A stretch of 64,000 nucleotides of DNA from Litoreibacter ponti (lineage in GTDB: Bacteria; Pseudomonadota; Alphaproteobacteria; Rhodobacterales; Rhodobacteraceae): NCBI RefSeq assembly GCF_003054285.1, contig NZ_QBKS01000002.1:372001-436000 (forward strand), given 5' to 3'. The stretch's first letter is position 1; every line of letters starts with the position of its first letter. Under the pieces are notes generated by a model that saw only the letters and a list, made by a program, of their open reading frames with translations, searched no databases and was not told the DNA's origin. Of the stretch, positions 18,190 through 26,732 are shown one piece after another. The translations under genes were made by a program, and so were the position numbers.

Positions 18190-19115
18190 GCCGATTGCTC
18201 CTCGACCAGTCCGACGAAGATATCCTCCAGCGAGGATTGCGACGTCGCCACATCCTTGAGCGTCAGCCCCGCCTTCGCGACCTCGGAGAGCAGCTTGGTG
18301 ATGCCCGTCCTCTCGCCCTTGGTGTCGTATGTGTAGATGAGATTGCGCCTTTGATCGCAAAGCCTGAGATTGTACTGCGACAGGGCCTTTGGCACCGCCT
18401 CGAGCGGCTCTGACAGCTCGATCCACAGCTCCTTCTGACCCATCTGCGTCATCAGCTCCGCCTTGCCCTTGACCAGCAGGATCTCGCCCGCATTGATCAC
18501 GCCCACCCGGTCGGCGATGGCCTCCGCCTCTTCGATGTAATGCGTGGTCAGGATGATCGTGACGCCATCGGCCTTGAGACCGCGTACGATCTCCCACATG
18601 TCGCGGCGCAGCTCGACATCAACGCCCGCTGTGGGCTCATCCAGAAACAGCACCCGCGGCTCGTGGGCCAGCGCCTTGGCGATCAGCACCCGGCGTTTCA
18701 TGCCGCCCGACAGCTCCTTGATGCGGGCGTCCTTCTTGTCCCACAGGCTGAGCTGGCGCAGGATTTTCTCCAGATAGGCGTCGTCGCGCCCCTTGCCGAA
18801 CAGTCCACGCGAGAAGCGCACCGTGTTGATCACCTTCTCGAAGGGCTCCAGCGCGATTTCCTGTGGCACCAACCCGATCAGGCGCCGCGCGGCGCGGTAG
18901 TCCGTGGTGATTTCGTGGCCGCCCACGGTGATCCGCCCAGCAGTCATATTGACCATGCCGCAGATGATCGAGATCAGCGTGGTCTTGCCCGCGCCATTGG
19001 GGCCGAGCAGGGCCAGGATTTCGCCCTCCATGATATCGAGCGAGACGCCCTTGAGTGCCTGAAAGCCCCCGTCATAAGTCTTGGTGACGTCGCTGGCGGA
19101 TACGATGGCGGACAT
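18186..19115 (-). CDS. ABC-2 type transporter ATP-binding protein
   Basis: This 309-aa ATPase has Walker A GPNGAGKT at 38-45, the signature LSGGMKRR, Walker [13 protein letters not shown] and the switch histidine in ILTTHY. The C-terminal 80 residues form the extra domain common in CcmA/NodI/DrrA-type exporter ATPases. The ATG at 19115 was chosen over longer in-frame starts because AGGAGA lies about 5 bases upstream. It pairs with the permease downstream. Confidence 0.93.
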   Translation of the reverse strand: MSAIVSASDVTKTYDGGFQALKGVSLDIMEGEILALLGPNGAGKTTLISIICGMVNMTAGRITVGGHEITTDYRAARRLIGLVPQEIALEPFEKVINTVRFSRGLFGKGRDDAYLEKILRQLSLWDKKDARIKELSGGMKRRVLIAKALAHEPRVLFLDEPTAGVDVELRRDMWEIVRGLKADGVTIILTTHYIEEAEAIADRVGVINAGEILLVKGKAELMTQMGQKELWIELSEPLEAVPKALSQYNLRLCDQRRNLIYTYDTKGERTGITKLLSEVAKAGLTLKDVATSQSSLEDIFVGLVEEQSA

Positions 19116-19370
19116 GATCTCTCCTGTGTTGACGCCTGATGTAGAGCTCACGGCGCTGTGAGGGAAGGCCGAGTTCTGTGCGCGTGTGCACGGCGATGTG
19201 CAAGATAGTGGGTCCGTGCCCCGACCGGACCTGCGAAACAATGCCTCTGGCATCCCAGCATTGTTTCCGTGTAAGTGACCTTAAGGTCAGTTTGTCGCCC
19301 GACCGTTGCCCGCGTCCGCCAGCACAGCGCCGCGTCGCATCCCGGGCGGCACGTTAAAAGAGTACCCGGC

Positions 19371-19709
19371 TTGAGCCTGCAGCAGATCGACACGATGATC
19401 GATTTCGCCATCGCGCGAATCTCCCATGGCCCCGAAGGCTACCGTGCCGTCGTCCGCGACATGGCCACTGAGTGGCCGGACGTGACCGGCGCACAGCTGG
19501 TTTTCGTGCTGGTCAGCGCCGCGCACGCGGTCGAGCAGGTGTTCGGCGGGGCGCTGGACCCGCGCGCCGAAGTGCAACAGACGTTTCGCCTCGCCGCTCT
19601 GCTGGCCTCCGACCTGTTTGCTTTGCAGCAGCAAGGCAATTACGCGCCGACGGGCCGGGATATGACGGCCTATTGGCGCGCCAATGATCCGTATTTCCTA
19701 GAGTTATGA
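19371..19709 (+). CDS. hypothetical small helical protein
   Basis: This is a protein of about 112 aa of unknown function, mostly helical with no membrane span. Recognisable stretches are MIDFAIARISHGPEGYRAVV and LASDLFALQQQGNY. The TTG at 19371 is used as start with AAGAG upstream; an ATG at 19395 is the alternative, and earlier codons look non-coding. It ends just before the palindrome cluster at 19714. Confidence 0.5.
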   Translation: MSLQQIDTMIDFAIARISHGPEGYRAVVRDMATEWPDVTGAQLVFVLVSAAHAVEQVFGGALDPRAEVQQTFRLAALLASDLFALQQQGNYAPTGRDMTAYWRANDPYFLEL

Positions 19710-19713
19710 GGGG

Positions 19714-19815
19714 GAACGCGCGTCGACGCGCGTTCGAAAATGCGCCTTCAAAGGCGCATCAAGACGGGATTTGCAAATCCCGTCAGAAAGGCCGTTCGAA
19801 CGGCCTTACGCGTAA
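19714..19815. repeat. array of five tandem palindromes between converging genes
   Basis: Five dyads stand side by side. P1 is 19714-19735, a perfect 22-bp palindrome with arm GAACGCGCGTC. P2 is 19740-19759, arms ATGCGCCTT/AAGGCGCAT around CA. P3 is 19763-19784, a perfect 22-bp palindrome with arm GACGGGATTTG. P4 is 19788-19807, a perfect 20-bp palindrome with arm AAGGCCGTTC. P5 is 19806-19815, TTACGCGTAA. The sequences differ from each other and have no T-runs. Spacers between P1 and P4 are only 3-4 bases, and P4 and P5 overlap. The rpe stop codon lies at the P4/P5 join. They could end or protect both converging transcripts. Confidence 0.85.
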
Positions 19816-20480
19816 GACGCGCGGATCGCCTTGATATTGGCCCCATAGGGCGCGGGATCAGCGACCGACCCACCTTTGAAGACCGCGGAGCCCGCCACCA
19901 GCACATCCGCTCCGGCCTTGACCAGCCCGGGCGCCGTCTGCGGCGTCACGCCGCCGTCGATCTCGATCAGGACCTCGCGGTCGCCGATCATCTCACGCAG
20001 CCGGGCCACCTTGCCCTCCAACGGGATGAATTTCTGCCCACCGAAGCCCGGGTTCACCGTCATCACACAGATCAGGTCGGTGAGGTCCAGCAAATGTGCG
20101 ACCGCCTCCGCCGGGGTGCCAGGGTTCAGCGCCACACCCGCCTTGGCTCCCGCCCCGCGGATCGCCTGCAGGGTCCGATGGATATGCGCGCCGGCCTCGA
20201 CATGGGCCGTGATCACATCGGCGCCGGCTTCGGCAAAGGCTTCGATATAGGGATCGACCGGCGCGATCATCAGATGTACATCCATCACCGTCTTGATATG
20301 CGGGCGGATCGCGCGGCAGGTGTCGGGGCCGAAGGTGATGTTGGGCACGAAATGCCCGTCCATGACGTCCACGTGGATCCAGTCCGCGCCCTGCGCTTCC
20401 ACGGCCTCGATCTCGGCCCCGAAATTGGCGAAATCGGCGGCAAGGATGGAGGGGGCGATCTTGATGTCTTTGGCGGTCAT
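19806..20480 (-). CDS. rpe: ribulose-phosphate 3-epimerase
   Basis: This 224-aa TIM-barrel enzyme interconverts ribulose 5-phosphate and xylulose 5-phosphate in the pentose phosphate and Calvin pathways. Family motifs are complete: IAPSILAADFANFG, the metal-binding HVDVMDGHFVPN, MDVHLM, VNPGFGGQKF and IEIDGGV. It is a single gene here, divergent from deoC, and its stop lies in the palindrome array. Confidence in function is very high. Confidence 0.97.
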   Translation of the reverse strand: MTAKDIKIAPSILAADFANFGAEIEAVEAQGADWIHVDVMDGHFVPNITFGPDTCRAIRPHIKTVMDVHLMIAPVDPYIEAFAEAGADVITAHVEAGAHIHRTLQAIRGAGAKAGVALNPGTPAEAVAHLLDLTDLICVMTVNPGFGGQKFIPLEGKVARLREMIGDREVLIEIDGGVTPQTAPGLVKAGADVLVAGSAVFKGGSVADPAPYGANIKAIRASYA

Positions 20481-20581
20481 GGCGGGGCTCCTGATCTTTC
20501 CCCTTCCCTAGCCGCGTTGCGACGCGCCGTCAAAGCGTCTGCCGCCTTGCGGTCCGGCTCTTGCGCGATCAAAGTGGGCGT

Positions 20582-21568
20582 ATGGAACAGACCCTCGCGC
20601 CCACGACGCAGCTGCCGCAAGTGCACCTGCCCCGCAACCCCGGCACGCCGCTCGATCTGGACTGGGTCGCGCGGGTGCAGGCCAACACCTCCGCCATCGA
20701 GCGGCGTGCAGCCACCTTGCCAGGCAGGCGCAGCGTCAAGAAGGACCATCAGGCCGCATGGCTTTTGAAGGCGGTGACCTGCATTGATCTGACCACGCTG
20801 TCGGGCGATGACACCGTGGGCCGCGTGCGCAGGCTCTGCGCCAAGGCCCGCCAGCCGATCCGCGCCGATATCCAGCAGGCGCTTGGCGTCAGCGGCATCC
20901 AAACGGGCGCAATCTGCGTCTATCACGACATAATCGAGACCGCAGTCGCCGCTCTGGATGGCTCCGGCATTCCGGTCGCCGCCGTCTCTACCGGTTTCCC
21001 CGCTGGCCTGTCGCCGTTCCATCTGCGGGTGGCCGAGATCGAGGAGAGCGTCAAATCAGGCGCGCGCGAGATCGACATCGTGATCTCCCGCCGCCACGTG
21101 CTGACCCAGAACTGGCAGGCGCTCTATGACGAGATGCGCGCCTTCCGGCAGGCCTGCGGTGACGCCCATGTGAAGGCCATTCTCGCCACCGGCGAGCTGG
21201 GTAGCTTGCGCAATGTCGGCCGCGCCTCGCTCATCTGCATGATGGCGGGGGCCGACTTCATCAAGACCTCCACCGGCAAGGAGAGCGTCAACGCGACGCT
21301 GCCCGTCAGCCTCGTGATGATCCGCGCCATCCGCGACTTTTTCGACGCCACAGGCTACCACGTCGGCTACAAGCCCGCGGGCGGGATCTCCAAGGCGAAG
21401 GACGCGATCACCTATCTGGCGCTGATGAAGGACGAGCTGGGCCATCGCTGGCTGCAGCCCGACCTGTTCCGCTTCGGGGCGTCGTCACTGCTGAACGATA
21501 TCGAGCGCCAGCTCGAACACCACGTCACCGGCGCCTACTCCGCCTCCTACCGTCATCCGATGGGATAG
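20582..21568 (+). CDS. deoC: deoxyribose-phosphate aldolase
   Basis: This 328-aa class I aldolase splits 2-deoxyribose 5-phosphate into acetaldehyde and glyceraldehyde 3-phosphate. The Schiff-base lysine is K228 in DFIKTSTGKES and the second essential lysine is K264 in VGYKPAGG. It is of the longer type (about 320 aa) rather than the 250-aa E. coli form. The ATG at 20582 was chosen because codons before it look non-coding. The next genes include an aldehyde dehydrogenase, which could oxidise the acetaldehyde released. Confidence 0.95.
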   Translation: MEQTLAPTTQLPQVHLPRNPGTPLDLDWVARVQANTSAIERRAATLPGRRSVKKDHQAAWLLKAVTCIDLTTLSGDDTVGRVRRLCAKARQPIRADIQQALGVSGIQTGAICVYHDIIETAVAALDGSGIPVAAVSTGFPAGLSPFHLRVAEIEESVKSGAREIDIVISRRHVLTQNWQALYDEMRAFRQACGDAHVKAILATGELGSLRNVGRASLICMMAGADFIKTSTGKESVNATLPVSLVMIRAIRDFFDATGYHVGYKPAGGISKAKDAITYLALMKDELGHRWLQPDLFRFGASSLLNDIERQLEHHVTGAYSASYRHPMG

Positions 21569-21572
21569 AAAA

Positions 21573-21827
21573 TTGTTCCGGATTACTAGTTTCGCTGTAG
21601 TCTTCTCGTCGCTTTGCCATCCTCTGGCGGCTTCGGAAGGTGATTTCGCTTTGTACAGAAATTCAACATTGGACCCATCATTTCGGATCTACATCGCTTC
21701 ATTCGATTCTGTAGAAGGCGCACGATACAATTCAGAGAACTGTTGGCTAGCAGCCGAATTGTTCCAAAACCAACCCGGGATCAAAACTCGTTATTGGTGT
21801 GAGCCTTCTGAGGCAAAGGAAGACTGA
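21573..21827 (+). CDS. small secreted protein, unknown function
   Basis: This predicted 84-aa protein starts at a TTG 4 bases after the deoC stop and ends one base before the aldehyde dehydrogenase ATG. An N-terminal hydrophobic stretch (ITSFAVVFSSLCHPLAAS) looks like a signal peptide with cleavage near AAS-EG. The mature part has two cysteines (NCWLAA, YWCEP) that could form a disulfide. Its base composition is noticeably more AT-rich than deoC and the dehydrogenase, hinting at a later insertion. The tight spacing supports translation; no family was recognised. Confidence 0.5.
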   Translation: MFRITSFAVVFSSLCHPLAASEGDFALYRNSTLDPSFRIYIASFDSVEGARYNSENCWLAAELFQNQPGIKTRYWCEPSEAKED

Positions 21828-21828
21828 A

Positions 21829-24129
21829 ATGACCGTCAAAGAAATCTTCGAGACCATGGAGTACGGCCCCGCCCCCGAAAGCGCCGCCGAGGCCTTCGCG
21901 TGGCTGGACGGCAAATCCCGCAGCTTCGGCCACTTCATTTACGGCGCGTTCACCGATCCGACCTCTGACTTCACCTCCAAAAATCCCGCCACGGGCGAGG
22001 TTCTGGCGTCGCTCTCCCAAGCGCGGCCCGTTGACGTAGAGGCAGCCGTGACCGCAGCCCGCAAGGCGCAAAAGGCATGGGCCAAATCCGGCGCCACCCG
22101 CGCCCGGTATCTCTACGCCCTCGCCCGTGCCTTGCAAAAGCATTCCCGCCTCTTTGCGGTGCTCGAGACGCTCGACAACGGCAAACCGATCCGCGAGGCG
22201 CGCGATATCGACGTGCCGCTAGCTCAGCGCCATTTCTACCACCACGCAGGCTTCGCCCAGCTGATGGAAGCAGAGTTGCCAGACCGCCAGCCGCTTGGCG
22301 TCTGCGGTCAGATTATCCCGTGGAATTTCCCGCTGCTGATGCTCGCGTGGAAGATCGCGCCGGCCCTCGCCATGGGCAATACGGTCGTGCTGAAACCCGC
22401 CGAATACACCTCTCTCACGGCCCTGCTGTTTGCCGAGATATGCGCGCAAGTCGGCCTGCCCAAGGGCGTCGTGAACATCGTCACCGGCGACGGCGCGGTG
22501 GGCGAGATGATCACCGGGTCGGATGTCGACAAGCTGGCCTTTACAGGCTCGACGGAGGTTGGTCGCATCATCCGCCGCGCCACCGCGGGCTCCGGCAAGG
22601 CGCTGTCGCTCGAGCTGGGCGGCAAGTCGCCCTACATCGTATTTGATGACGCCGATCTGGATTCAGCCGTCGAAGGCCTCGTCGATGCGATCTGGTTCAA
22701 TCAGGGACAGGTCTGCTGCGCGGGCTCGCGCCTGCTGGTGCAGGAAGGCATCGCCGAGACGTTCTACCGCAAGCTCAAGACCCGGATGGAGGGGCTACGC
22801 ATCGGCGATCCGCTCGACAAATGCATCGACGTGGGCGCGGTCGTGGACCCGATCCAGCTGGCGACGATCTCGGACATGGTGGCCTCCAACGACGAGGGCG
22901 AGGTGTTTCAGGTGGCCGCCCCCGAGGGCTGCTACTACCCGCCGACGCTGATCACCGGCTTGCACACCGCGTCCCGGCTGATGCAGGAGGAAATCTTCGG
23001 CCCCGTCCTCGTCTCCACCACTTTCCGCACACCCGCCGAGGCCGTCGCGATGGCCAACGACACCCGCTACGGGTTGGCCGCAACGGTGTGGACCGAGAAC
23101 ATCAACCTCGCGCTCGACATTGCTCCCAAGCTGGTCTCCGGCATTGTCTGGGTGAACTCCACGAACCTGATGGACGCCGCCGCGGGCTTTGGCGGCGTGC
23201 GGGAAAGTGGCTTCGGGCGCGAAGGCGGCTGGGAAGGGCTGGCGGGCTATACCAAGCCCAAGGAGAGGCCAAAACCGCCAAAAGCCATCGAGGCATTCGC
23301 TGGTAAAGGCGGGCTCTCCGACCCGATCGACCGCACCGCGAAACTCTATATCGGCGGCAAGCAGGCGCGGCCCGATGGCGGCTATTCTCGCGTGGTCTAC
23401 GGGCCAAAGGGCGACGCGTTGGGCGAGGTCAGCCTTGCCAACCGCAAGGACCTGCGCAACGCGGTTGAGGCGGCGCACGCGGCCAAAGGATGGTCCAAGA
23501 CTACGGGGCACCTGCGCGCGCAAATCCTGTATTACATGGCCGAAAACCTGTCGGCGCGCGCCGACGAGTTTGCGAGCCGTATCAAGGACATGACCGGAAA
23601 GCAGGGCCGGGACGAGGTCGAAGGCGCGATCCAGACGCTTTTTACCTATGCCGCTTGGGCCGACAAGTTCGACGGGCAGGTCCACGGCGTGCCGATCCGC
23701 GGCGTGGCGCTCGCCATGAAAGAGCCCGTGGGCGTCATCGCCGCCCTGTGCGACAGCCGACCCCTTGCTGGCCTGATCGAGGTGATCGCGCCCGCCATGG
23801 CGATGGGAAACCGCGTCATCGCCGCCGCGTCCCAACCCTTCCCTCTGGCCGCGACGGACTTCATTCAGGTGCTCGAGACGTCTGATGTGCCCGGGGGTGT
23901 CGTGAACCTGCTGACCGGCGATCACAGCGATGTCGCAGGTCACATGGCGGCGCATATGGATGTGGATGCGGTCTGGAGCTTTTCGGACCCGAGCCTGGCC
24001 CAGCAGATCGAGGAGGCCTCGGCGAGCAATCTCAAGCGCACCTTCGTCGCGCCCAGTCCGGGAAGCGCGCGCGACATGCTACGGGCCTCGACCGAGGTCA
24101 AGAATATCTGGGTGCCCTACGGCGAGTAG
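21829..24129 (+). CDS. double-domain aldehyde dehydrogenase (ALDH16-like)
   Basis: This 766-aa protein has two aldehyde dehydrogenase folds. The first (about 1-490) is catalytically complete, with Glu near 262 in LELGGKS and Cys296 in GQVCCAGSR. The second (about 505-766) keeps fold landmarks (KEPVGVIAALCDSRPLAG, NRVIAAASQP) but lacks the catalytic half. This architecture is that of the ALDH16 family, in which the C-terminal domain contributes to dimer structure. The ATG at 21829 follows AAGGAAG. Being next to deoC suggests acetaldehyde oxidation in deoxynucleoside catabolism; the true substrate is unproven. Confidence 0.9.
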   Translation: MTVKEIFETMEYGPAPESAAEAFAWLDGKSRSFGHFIYGAFTDPTSDFTSKNPATGEVLASLSQARPVDVEAAVTAARKAQKAWAKSGATRARYLYALARALQKHSRLFAVLETLDNGKPIREARDIDVPLAQRHFYHHAGFAQLMEAELPDRQPLGVCGQIIPWNFPLLMLAWKIAPALAMGNTVVLKPAEYTSLTALLFAEICAQVGLPKGVVNIVTGDGAVGEMITGSDVDKLAFTGSTEVGRIIRRATAGSGKALSLELGGKSPYIVFDDADLDSAVEGLVDAIWFNQGQVCCAGSRLLVQEGIAETFYRKLKTRMEGLRIGDPLDKCIDVGAVVDPIQLATISDMVASNDEGEVFQVAAPEGCYYPPTLITGLHTASRLMQEEIFGPVLVSTTFRTPAEAVAMANDTRYGLAATVWTENINLALDIAPKLVSGIVWVNSTNLMDAAAGFGGVRESGFGREGGWEGLAGYTKPKERPKPPKAIEAFAGKGGLSDPIDRTAKLYIGGKQARPDGGYSRVVYGPKGDALGEVSLANRKDLRNAVEAAHAAKGWSKTTGHLRAQILYYMAENLSARADEFASRIKDMTGKQGRDEVEGAIQTLFTYAAWADKFDGQVHGVPIRGVALAMKEPVGVIAALCDSRPLAGLIEVIAPAMAMGNRVIAAASQPFPLAATDFIQVLETSDVPGGVVNLLTGDHSDVAGHMAAHMDVDAVWSFSDPSLAQQIEEASASNLKRTFVAPSPGSARDMLRASTEVKNIWVPYGE

Positions 24130-24135
24130 GCGGTG

Positions 24136-24202
24136 CCAAACTTTCCCCGAAAGTTTGGTCCAAAATCTTCATAAGATTTTGGCGCCGCGCTATTTGCGCG
24201 GC
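24136..24202. repeat. array of three hairpins between converging genes
   Basis: Three consecutive stem-loops are present. The first is 24136-24158 (CCAAACTTT / AAAGTTTGG, loop CCCCG). The second is 24160-24182 (CCAAAATCTT / AAGATTTTGG, loop CAT). The third is 24184-24202 (GCCGCGC / GCGCGGC, loop TATTT). The third spans the stop codon of the leftward DUF1523 gene (stop at 24190). The first two share CCAAA...TTTGG ends. They lie between a rightward and a leftward gene and probably end or stabilise both transcripts. Confidence 0.85.
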
Positions 24203-24849
24203 TTGCCTTTCCACGTATCGAGCCACGCGCGCAGCCCCGTGCGCTTCTCGTCGGCGTAATCATCGACCGCGTCCCAAGTCTCGCCGACGCTCTCGGTGAT
24301 CGGGTCGATCTTCGATCGCTTGAACCATTGGCTGAGCCGAAACAGGCCCAGCCCAAGTCCCGCCATGATGATCAGGATCAGGATGTTGAACCAAGGGATC
24401 AGCCGTGCATCGGGATCATCGGTCGCGCGCACGCCGACGGCATTGGGGAAGATCGACAGGAACTCGTTGCGCCAGCCGTAATGGGTCAGCACGACCCATT
24501 GCGGCTCCGCCTTGGGCGAGACGAGATCCGCCGCCTCGGTCTGAAGGTTCGAGCTGTCGAGCTTGAAGTAGGGCGGCCACCCCCAGCCGGTATCCTCGTT
24601 GCGGTACACCATCACCCGGCCGCTGTCATGGAGCACCGCGTTGATGAAGCGCACATCGCGGTTCGAGCCCGTTCCGTCCTGTCCCGTGTCCGCCTGCGCC
24701 CAGAAGATCGAGTTTTCCCCGAAATCAACCCGGCGCACCTCGGTCTCCACGATGCGCACCACGTCGCGCTGCGGCAAGGTATAGTGCAGGAAGGCCAGCA
24801 CTAGGGCCACAACGGTCAACACGAGGGTGTATTTGATCCAACGCCACAT
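24190..24849 (-). CDS. DUF1523 family membrane protein
   Basis: This 219-aa protein has an N-terminal membrane anchor (about 7-24), an extracytoplasmic domain rich in W and D (NSIFWAQADTGQDGTGSNRD, then EDTGWGWPPYFK), a second span (about 150-172) and a charged cytoplasmic tail ending in KGKPRK. It resembles the DUF1523 family, common in alphaproteobacteria and without a known function. AAGGAGCC precedes the ATG. It is the last gene of the leftward set that begins at 33041, 12 bases after the small membrane gene. Confidence 0.78.
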   Translation of the reverse strand: MWRWIKYTLVLTVVALVLAFLHYTLPQRDVVRIVETEVRRVDFGENSIFWAQADTGQDGTGSNRDVRFINAVLHDSGRVMVYRNEDTGWGWPPYFKLDSSNLQTEAADLVSPKAEPQWVVLTHYGWRNEFLSIFPNAVGVRATDDPDARLIPWFNILILIIMAGLGLGLFRLSQWFKRSKIDPITESVGETWDAVDDYADEKRTGLRAWLDTWKGKPRK

Positions 24850-24861
24850 GAGCGGGGCTCC

Positions 24862-25131
24862 TTACTGAAAATTCACCACGTAGACCAGCACGCCGATCAC
24901 GAGGTAAGGGACCACAAAGACCCCGAAAATAAGCTTGCGGCGCAGCGAGCCGTCATATTCGACCAGCCCCTGTTCGATGAAGGCGTCGCGGTCGCCCTCG
25001 CGCACCTCTTCGTCCCACTCCTCGGCCAGCTTGCCGCGCCGCACCGAACGCGACCAGGCCGACAGAACGAAATACACCACCAGCATGATGATGAACGCCA
25101 TTACCATCAGCCGCAACACGCCCAAAATCAT
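24862..25131 (-). CDS. small two-span membrane protein
   Basis: This 89-aa protein has spans at about 5-25 and 67-86 joined by a highly charged cytoplasmic loop (KLAEEWDEEVREGDRDAFIE). No family was recognised with confidence. Its ATG overlaps the upstream gene's stop (ATGA at 25128-25131) and GGAGGGG precedes it, so it is translationally coupled. It is part of the uncharacterised leftward operon. Confidence 0.75.
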   Translation of the reverse strand: MILGVLRLMVMAFIIMLVVYFVLSAWSRSVRRGKLAEEWDEEVREGDRDAFIEQGLVEYDGSLRRKLIFGVFVVPYLVIGVLVYVVNFQ

Positions 25132-26492
25132 CGGCCCCTCCGCACGGCCCCCCACGGGCCTACAACATCCACGATATCACGCTCTTGCGGCGCGTCCTCT
25201 TCTTCCTGCATAGGCGCGTCGCCGCTGCCGAACAAGGCCGCGCGGGCGCCTGCTTTATCGACTTGGTACTCGCGCGCCAGAAAATCTGCCACGAAGGCCT
25301 TTTTGGCCTCTGGCCAGGTGCGGTAGCGGGCGTAGAACAGCTCCTTGTGGCAGATGAACAGCTGGCGCACGTCCAGCGGCGACAACTCGGCCAGCAGCAT
25401 ATTGACTAGATCGCGATCCTTATGGGGCGCGGCCCGCAGGGTGTAGAAATAGGCCGGGTCTTCCGAGGTCACCTTTGGCCACGCGCCGCCGCCCTCGGCC
25501 CAGCGCAGCAAGCGGTTCAGCGTGTGGAACTCCGGCGGCAACAGATCCGCATAGCGGCGGGCCAGCGTGCGCAGGTCGCGGCGGTCCACCTGGGCCACAT
25601 CGGCCTCCATCGTGGCGGCGACATCCACGATGATGAAATCCATCTTCTGGCGCAGGATCGCCGCCGCATCGACGCCCTTGGCGGTCACGATCGGCTCGAC
25701 CAGCTCGTTTTGGGCCAGGAATTTCGCGACCTTGTTGCGGTCCTCCAGCGGGATCGCAGGGCGGGTGTCCTCGCCCAGCGGCATCGGCCCCAGATCCTCG
25801 CCCGACACGCTCAGCACCCGCGGGTCGTCCACGTCGCGGAACACGTAGAGCCCTCCGAAATGCTCGGTCCAGAAGTTTTCCTGGTCGTACTCGGCATGGT
25901 CCAAATGGATCGGGGTGCGGGTCACGTCGCCGGTCTTCTTGGCCAGCGTGATCATGTCGGCGATCAGCACATCGTCCCACCACGCGTCCTCGCGGGCGCG
26001 GAACTCTGTGATCAGCCCGTCGAGCTTGCCCGCATCCGCCACCACGCCAGAGGCCGTGTCAGCCTCGATCTTGATGCGGCGGATATCGAGCAGATGCGCG
26101 GGCTTGGAGACGGTATAGACCGAGTTCACCAGCTCCCCCGCCACCGCGTCGCGGGCGGTCAGTGCGAAGAGCTGCGCCTCGTTGGCCTCGATGAAGCGGC
26201 GCAGGATCGAGCGGGAGGTCGAGAACTTCGCTTCCAGCAGCGGCGCGGTCTTCTGCTCGGTCGACAGCAGGATGAACTGGCGGTTACAGCCTTGGGGGTT
26301 GAGGTAGAGATGATCGTCCAGCTCATCGCCGATCTCGGGCGCGTAGCCAGAGATATCGACGTGAAAATCAGTCAGGCTGGTGGTCTTGCCAGTCAGGTGC
26401 TTGAGCGCGCGATTATACCTGTCCGCCATGGCGGGTCCCGCCACATGGAACAGGTTTCCATACATCAGCCCCTTTTCGATCAGTCGCATCAT
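25128..26492 (-). CDS. conserved protein of unknown function (454 aa)
   Basis: This is a large soluble protein without membrane spans. The N-terminal half contains a recurring basic/aromatic pattern (LYLNPQGCNRQFILLSTEQK, FSTSRSILRRFIEANEAQLF), the middle an acidic region (HAEYDQENFWTEHFGG), and the C-terminus is poly-acidic (MQEEEDAPQERD) before a basic end. No catalytic motif was found. From memory it may belong to a domain of unknown function typical of Rhodobacteraceae (possibly DUF6638), which could not be verified here. It is tightly spaced with small membrane proteins on both sides, suggesting a membrane-associated complex. Confidence 0.75.
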   Translation of the reverse strand: MMRLIEKGLMYGNLFHVAGPAMADRYNRALKHLTGKTTSLTDFHVDISGYAPEIGDELDDHLYLNPQGCNRQFILLSTEQKTAPLLEAKFSTSRSILRRFIEANEAQLFALTARDAVAGELVNSVYTVSKPAHLLDIRRIKIEADTASGVVADAGKLDGLITEFRAREDAWWDDVLIADMITLAKKTGDVTRTPIHLDHAEYDQENFWTEHFGGLYVFRDVDDPRVLSVSGEDLGPMPLGEDTRPAIPLEDRNKVAKFLAQNELVEPIVTAKGVDAAAILRQKMDFIIVDVAATMEADVAQVDRRDLRTLARRYADLLPPEFHTLNRLLRWAEGGGAWPKVTSEDPAYFYTLRAAPHKDRDLVNMLLAELSPLDVRQLFICHKELFYARYRTWPEAKKAFVADFLAREYQVDKAGARAALFGSGDAPMQEEEDAPQERDIVDVVGPWGAVRRGR

Positions 26493-26495
26493 GGG

Positions 26496-26732
26496 CTAGC
26501 CCTCCTCCCCGCCACGGCCGCCATGGCGCACCAGCAGCCACGAAAACAGCGCCCCGATCCAGATGGCGATGCAGAACATGATCGACAGGCTGAGAAACAT
26601 CTCGCCCCAGCCCTCTGTCCCGCCCGCATAGCTGCCCGCGCCGGGCAGCAAAGAGCCGAACAGGTAGGCCGTCACGCCCCAGGCCAGCAGGATCGGGCCC
26701 AGCAGGGCCGCGGGGATGAGGTATTTGATCAC
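26496..26732 (-). CDS. small membrane protein (78 aa)
   Basis: This two-span membrane protein starts at GTG 26732, overlapping the stop of the preceding gene (GTGA at 26729-26732). The spans are about 4-28 and 47-68. The end reads LLVRHGGRGGEEG. It lies 3 bases before the start of the 454-aa gene. No family is recognised; the coupling on both sides supports that it is expressed. Confidence 0.65.
   Translation of the reverse strand: MIKYLIPAALLGPILLAWGVTAYLFGSLLPGAGSYAGGTEGWGEMFLSLSIMFCIAIWIGALFSWLLVRHGGRGGEEG

Noticed and set aside
19714..19815. CRISPR array or transposon end
   Set aside because: The palindromes differ in sequence, there are no regular spacers, and no cas or transposase gene is near.
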